Assembly: GCF_945859705.1 (NCBI RefSeq)
Contig: NC_079137.1
Location: 75,476,277 to 75,540,276 of the forward strand
DNA: 64,000 nt
Reading direction: 5' to 3'
DNA from: Episyrphus balteatus
Taxonomy: Eukaryota > Arthropoda > Insecta > Diptera > Syrphidae
Shown one piece after another: positions 58,896 to 64,000 of the stretch (position 1 is the stretch's first letter; each line of letters opens with the position of its first letter). Below the pieces are notes generated by a model. It ran no database searches. It was not told the DNA's origin and was given only the letters and a program-made list of their open reading frames with translations. The position numbers and the translations under genes were made by a program.

Positions 58896-61800
58896 CTGAA
58901 AAAATTAACAAAATTATATTAAGACATTTTCATGACAATGTTATCAAATATGTACAAAGTTCGAAAAAAGAAGACAAAAATTACTTCAAACTAAAACTAA
59001 TTTTGAACTACATACACTAAAGTACCTTTATTATATTAAGTCCTCTCAGGAACATAAGCAGACATGGAATAAAGTTTATTTACTTCAATAATAATAAGAT
59101 TAACTCTAAAAAGCCTCTTTAAAATTAACAACAAAAAATAAATGTCCAACTAAGACACAACACATAGTAGTTTATAACAAGACAGCGATTCTAGGTACAG
59201 TTTACAAGAGTTATCACTCGTTTTTTGTTTTATAATTTTGTTTGTTGTATTTTATTTTAATAGCTAAAACGCATATTAGCATCATAGCCTAATCGTTCCA
59301 AGCCCGGTATACATGTGTAATTAACCATTGGTGGTGGACCGCATAGAAGAACTAGTGTCTCACTGTCGGGTGGGAAAAGATGATCTTTCATCATGTCATC
59401 GGTCACATAGCCTTGACTAAATGACCAACCTAGAATTTAATTATTGATATCAGGAATTATGTAGAAGTAAAATATACTAAAGAACACAGATAACTCTACA
59501 AAATATAATTTGGTGCAGAAACTAAATACAGTACATAAAATCAACAAAAAAAGAGTACAAAAATCTAGCAAACATATTTCAAATATTAGAAACTTGTTTA
59601 CAAAAAACAAAAAATTGGAAGGTGATTAATGCGGAATTTGAAGGCAGAAACATTGATGTGACAGTGCATCACACTTAACATTTCGCCACTGGGTAGCTTA
59701 GAAAACATTTTATTTATGATACTCTTTTCTTTTTCTATTCTACTTTTGCATTGTATCATTTCGGAAATAATGAACTTCATTAGCCGAACAAGCCGAAGTT
59801 AGATTAAATTATCAGGAAAGCGGCGGAAAAACTTAAACTGCTTTCAAAAGTTCTATAAGGAAAATTCTTTTCTGGTTAAGTTTTGTCACTATATGCCCGT
59901 TAGACCTACATATAGTAAGGCCGTAGGGATAGACCCACACCTCTAGCGTCAAGATAACCGTTCGCCGTACCATTTTTTAAGTGGAAGTTATCATTTAAGA
60001 AAGACTAGATTATGTGCAGGGAATATACATATGTAAATTGCTTCAACTATAGGGCTTTTGCAAATGTTGTTAAATTTCTTGGCATTAGACAGTGTTCAGT
60101 AAAGAAATCTAGGTTTGCGAGCCTTTCAAAGCTTAATTTCGATTTCGATAAGATCATAACTATCCCACGTTACTGGTCTACACTAGTGATCCGCGTGTTC
60201 ACCGGTTTGCCAAGTTTTGTGTTGTTCCGTTTCTGAGGTCAACTCAAATTATAACAGGTTTGTAGGACTATTTTTTTTTTTCTAAGTCCGTTGTCGTATC
60301 GGAACGCTGTATGATGTTGCTTTTTTACGGGATCCTCAGGACTCTCCTTGACAATTGTTTATTATTTTAAAAACTTGCCTTGTTATTGTTGTTTCAAAAG
60401 AAAGTATTAACAAATTTCAAGGTTGGACTTAGAACGAAAGATATTTTGAATTAAACAAAACAGGGGTTTTCAGAAAAAAAAAAACCTTGAAAAAGAAATA
60501 AGCAAACAACAAAATATACATATTTATGTATTTATTTTTTGTTTGTTTTTTTCTGTGAAAAACCCTGTTCTGTTGAATTCAATTTGCAATATCTTTCGTT
60601 CTAAGTTCAACTTTAGAAACTTATATAGTTTTTTGAAAACTAAAATAATAGGGCAATAATAATAATAAATTATTTTTATTATTGAGTTTTATTAAAACTT
60701 TGAACTGTTAATTAATTTTTTGAAAAATGGCGTACGAAATTAAAAATGTGATAAACAAATTTTTCTCAACTTTTAATCAATGTTTAAATAAAGGAATTGT
60801 AAAAAAACTAAAATTTGTCGCACGTACTTGCTCTTGCAGTTCAGAGCACTCTTATGTTAGTTAACTTGTAGATTCTAAGAGCTGCCTCTATATAAATTTT
60901 AAAGAAATTTTGTTGATGTTGGGGAAAGACCGAAATTAAAAATGCAGTTTTATTGCAATTGCTTTGAATAATACGTATGTAAAGTTTAATCAAAGTTTTT
61001 AGAACCGTTTTCGAGTAATTTGCTATAACTTGAAATATTTGTATGGGAGGTACACATTCTAAGCGGGATATAAAATATAAAGAAAAAAAAAAAACAACTT
61101 TCAGAATTCCATAAAAATCATCTGAAATAAATTTGAAAAGAAATCCGTCCACCCGTTTAGGCTGTGGAAATGTGATGGACGCACAGACGGACCGGACGGT
61201 CGGAATTACGGGACCCACTTTTTTGGCCTTCTCTATCATCGTAACGTTAGTTGTGATTAAAATCTCAATTTTTTTTTTCCCACACGAAACCAATTACTTG
61301 CCTTATAGAGATAGTAAAAATAAAAATCAATTACAATCAAAATAATTTAAATTAGGGTTTTTCAGAAACTGCACAAACATTGCATTTAATTGAAGATTGT
61401 AAAATTTGTGGAAGAACATGTTACCAAATTCTGAGAACCCTTAAGTTGGTCTTTCAGAATATTTTGTTGGAACCAATACTTTTGATACATCCTGTATTAT
61501 GTAGTTGGTAACAATACTATAAACCTGTGAATAAATAATTGGTCGAAATCTACATTTTCTTATTTTTTAATACCTCAGCTTAAGAAGTAACAAACAATTA
61601 TTTGTATGCATTGATTTTTCTCAAATTTATGTCCACCAATTGTAAGATATTTTAGACTTATATAAAAACCATCAATAACATTGAACAAATTTCGAAAACA
61701 TCTTCTTTTATTATTTTTGCATTTCAAAACCCCAGACAGTCTGGAGGCCTCTCACAACTTGTCATCCATCCCCAATAATACCTAATTTACATTCTGTCTG

Positions 61801-63117
61801 AAAACTTCCATCCGATTTACAAAAGAATCCCTTACCTACCCCAATAATCTAATTCATCCATCATTCATGCATTCAAAAAAAAAAAACCTTACACAAAAAA
61901 TTTATTCATATATTCGTTTGAATGAAACGTGAGTCTCACAAAGTGTCTTAACAAATCGTTTACAAATTTCAACAGGTCAAGTCGAATAGCAACAAAATTA
62001 ATAAAAAAAAAAAAAACTAGAACAGATGGACAATTTGTGTATAAAATAAATCATGAATCATGAAAGAGAATCTGACATGTTTATAGAAACAAGGGGGTAA
62101 ACGAATTTACAAATTACGTAAAACAATTAAACTGGGAAATATTTAAAATATAAATAAAAATTATTTGGATTTTGGCCAAAAGTGTGCGTTAGAATTAGGA
62201 AATTAAACGAAAATAATAAAGTAAACCCACACAATTTCTAAATAACAAATGAATATTTAATTTAATTGGTAACATAAATCTCTTACCTTCAGCAGCTCTA
62301 TCTACGGTGTACCAGACCTTAAACTGATCCGGGTGCTCCTGAGCCAATTTATCAAGTTCAGCACGGCACAGAATATCATTTTCGGTCTAAAGTAATGGAA
62401 AATAAAAAAGTATTATTGAGATTATTCAAAAAATTGAGAGAATTGAAATAGTCTTTATACCTGATTTGCAAATAATAGTGCGCATTCTGTTGTGTCTTTG
62501 TCTTTGTTCTTCAATACATCTCTTACAAGTTGCAACATTGGGGTAATTCCAGTTCCTCCAGCAATCATATTGACCTTCTTAGCTCTAACAGTCTTTGGTG
62601 GGTCCTTTCGCAATTTCTTAATCGAAAACTCTCCCGATCCCAAATACTGTAATCGACCAGATGGTCCTCGGAAAGCAATCTTATCGCCAATTTTCATTGA
62701 TTCCAAATATTGTGTCATCTTTCCACCATCCGGAAACTTTGGATGGATGTCTTTGAAATAAACCTTAACAACTAAATCAACGTATCCCTGATCATCATCA
62801 CACGATATTGGTGTATAGGGCCGAATGACCAGTTCATCGTTGATTGTTGATATCAAATGAATATGTTGACCTACAGGCAAACCAAGGATATGTTGATTGG
62901 ATGGCAATCCGAATCTAAATCGCCGGGTATCATGACTGAGATTTTCTTTTTCAATCAATGGCAGGAGATATTTATCATTTGGATCCTGCAGTGTCTTTAG
63001 ACGAGCCGATTTATTTGGTTTTGATTTGCCAGATTTTTTTGATTGTTTATTTAGAAAATAGTGTACTAAGGCTGCTCCAGCAATTACTGCTACAATGCCA
63101 ACGGCAATTGGGACGAT
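58723..63117 (-). CDS. Cyb5r: NADH-cytochrome b5 reductase, alternative last exons
   Basis: The enzyme passes electrons from NADH through FAD to cytochrome b5, serving lipid desaturation and related reactions on ER or outer mitochondrial membranes. Visible exons are 62461-63117 (219 codons), 62287-62386, then one of two last exons, 59257-59429 or 58723-58895. Either choice gives 309 residues. The first exon seen opens with a membrane anchor (IVPIAVGIVAVIAGAALVHY) and a Lys-rich linker. The FAD-binding RPYTPIS, the NADH-binding GGTGITPMLQ and the C-terminal CGPPPM are all intact. No ATG precedes the anchor in this exon, so a short first coding exon lies further upstream, probably beyond the window. 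Introns are 74 bp, 2.86 kb (to the upstream last exon) and 3.39 kb (to the downstream one). Confidence 0.93.
59257..59429 (-). CDS. Cyb5r: Cyb5r alternative last exon A (upstream)
   Basis: Acceptor TTCTAG|GTTGG opens a 173-base exon reading GWSFSQGYVTDDMMK, then CGPPPMVNYT and ending RLGYDANMRFSY before TAA. It completes the split Gly codon of the upstream exon. An AATAAA lies within ten bases after the stop, so the shorter message could end here. CGPPPM and the C-terminal aromatic are those expected for the family. Confidence 0.85.
60418..60620. mobile_element. MITE with GAACTTAGAACGAAAGATAT ends
   Basis: GACTTAGAACGAAAGATATT on the left and AATATCTTTCGTTCTAAGTT-type sequence on the right are inverted, and an inner pair GGGGTTTTCAG / CTGTGAAAAACCC continues the arms. 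It lies in the Cyb5r intron. Confidence 0.8.
60900..61330. repeat. Dispersed repeat segment in the Cyb5r intron
   Basis: The part from about 61170 has CGCACAGACGGACCGGACGG, then TTACGGGACCCACTTTTTTG and CTCTATCATCGTAACG, and a degraded counterpart at 57260-57370. The family is not identified. Confidence 0.5.
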
Positions 63118-64000
63118 CTAAAAAAAATGAGATATCATAAGTTATTATAATTTGATTTGAAAACTTTGGTGTTGCTAAGGATGAATTGCTAATATTTGCA
63201 AGTTAATTAATTTTTTTTTTGAAGGTAATGGATTTGGTTATAATTAAAATACTTATCAGAGTCGTATAGATAAGTGGGAAGATATTTAATATCATTGTTA
63301 AATTAAAATGAGATTGGTGGGTGATTTGCTTAACTAAAAGGAATAACAGATGGGGGTTTTCACCTTTTCAATATCATAAATAAATACCCTTAGTAACTAA
63401 AATAAAGGATTATTTTTCGATTGGAAGAAATCATTACATAAATAAGATTTAATTATTTATTATGAATTCCAGAATTGTTTGAAAAAAGACGTTACCTATT
63501 TCCAATAAAAATCTATTAATTGGTGACATACATTTTTTTTATTCGAATAAGTGTTAGATAATAGAATTTCAGTAGCATCTAACTAATCCATTGAAAGATT
63601 AATAGTCATCGTCAAATTTTTTCAATAACGTCCATAAGCATCGGTTGATACCAATAAAATGTTACTTAAATTTTAATTTTGATAAAGGATTTTATAGGTA
63701 CATTTTACCATGGTTTAAAAAAATGTATATCAAAATAAACTTTTATCGAATTTTTCTACATACTTCACTTGGTGAGTATGGATTGGATTCCGGTAAGATT
63801 CCAAGCTATATTAAAATTGGGTTGCATGATTGCAATGACAAGCTGGGAAGTGAAGGTATCTTCAGAAAAAAGAGTCATAAGACGAACAATACTTAGGAGC
63901 CATCACCAAAAAAAGGAAATACATAATGTACTTTGATGAAGTTCGACATATCGGTCGATCGAGTTTGGAATACTCTCTTTCCAAAGCTGCTAGTGAGCTT
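63118..64000. other. Presumed first intron of Cyb5r
   Basis: It follows the acceptor of the membrane-anchor exon on the minus strand. I do not see a convincing small exon with an ATG here. A plus-strand frame at 63645-63896 has no recognisable domain. Confidence 0.45.

Larger units (their letters stand above)
59430..62286 (-). other. Cyb5r intron with inserted repeats
   Basis: This intron holds a MITE (60418-60620) and a repeat-like segment (about 60900-61330). A 150-codon minus-strand frame (60841-61293) overlaps that repeat and shows no recognisable domain. I see no nested gene. Confidence 0.6.

Noticed and set aside
60841..61293. 150-codon minus-strand open frame in the Cyb5r intron
   Set aside because: It overlaps a dispersed repeat, has no domain I recognise, and its composition is AT-driven.

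Overview
This window looks like genomic DNA of an insect, most likely a higher fly (Diptera). It is very AT-rich, has short GT-AG introns and wide gene-poor spacers, and carries recognisable fly-type genes. One of these is the Ccdc56-mtTFB1 pair on a single transcript, an arrangement known from Drosophila. No bacterial features, rRNA or CRISPR are present. I could not run searches, so species and orthology calls rest on reading the translations.

Gene layout. (1) An isolated first coding exon of an FBXO25/FBXO32-type F-box protein lies on the minus strand at about 13.3-13.4 kb. (2) Ccdc56 (COA3, cytochrome c oxidase assembly) and mtTFB1 (mitochondrial 12S rRNA dimethyladenosine transferase) lie head to tail at 22.7-24.1 kb with an 85-base gap. 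(3) A three-exon GPI-anchored Ly6 protein, probably crim, is on the minus strand at 27.3-27.9 kb. (4) A broken, intron-containing copy of cytoplasmic dynein intermediate chain is on the minus strand at 32.2-33.6 kb. (5) A two-exon secreted single-VWC (SVWC) protein is at 47.0-48.4 kb. (6) NADH-cytochrome b5 reductase is on the minus strand at 58.7-63.1 kb, with two homologous alternative last exons; its first coding exon is not in view.

The rest is mostly dispersed repeats, nearly all short non-autonomous DNA transposons with terminal inverted repeats (TIRs). I see a hAT-type element with an 8-bp target duplication (17.4-19.2 kb) carrying two nested elements, and PIF/Harbinger-type elements with TAA/TTA duplications. 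Two TA-flanked elements contain a tRNA-like box. There is also a foldback-like element, and a palindromic MITE family built around ACTCATGAGT with about a dozen copies between 35 and 51 kb. No intact transposase gene is visible.

The most unusual structure is at 30360-33784. It is a TA-flanked TIR element whose ends match a short 821-bp relative at 19203-20023. Between nearly identical ends of about 60 bp it carries the dynein intermediate chain fragment, with four introns still in place, plus a second spliced-looking segment on the other strand. This is the pattern expected when a DNA transposon captures host genomic DNA.
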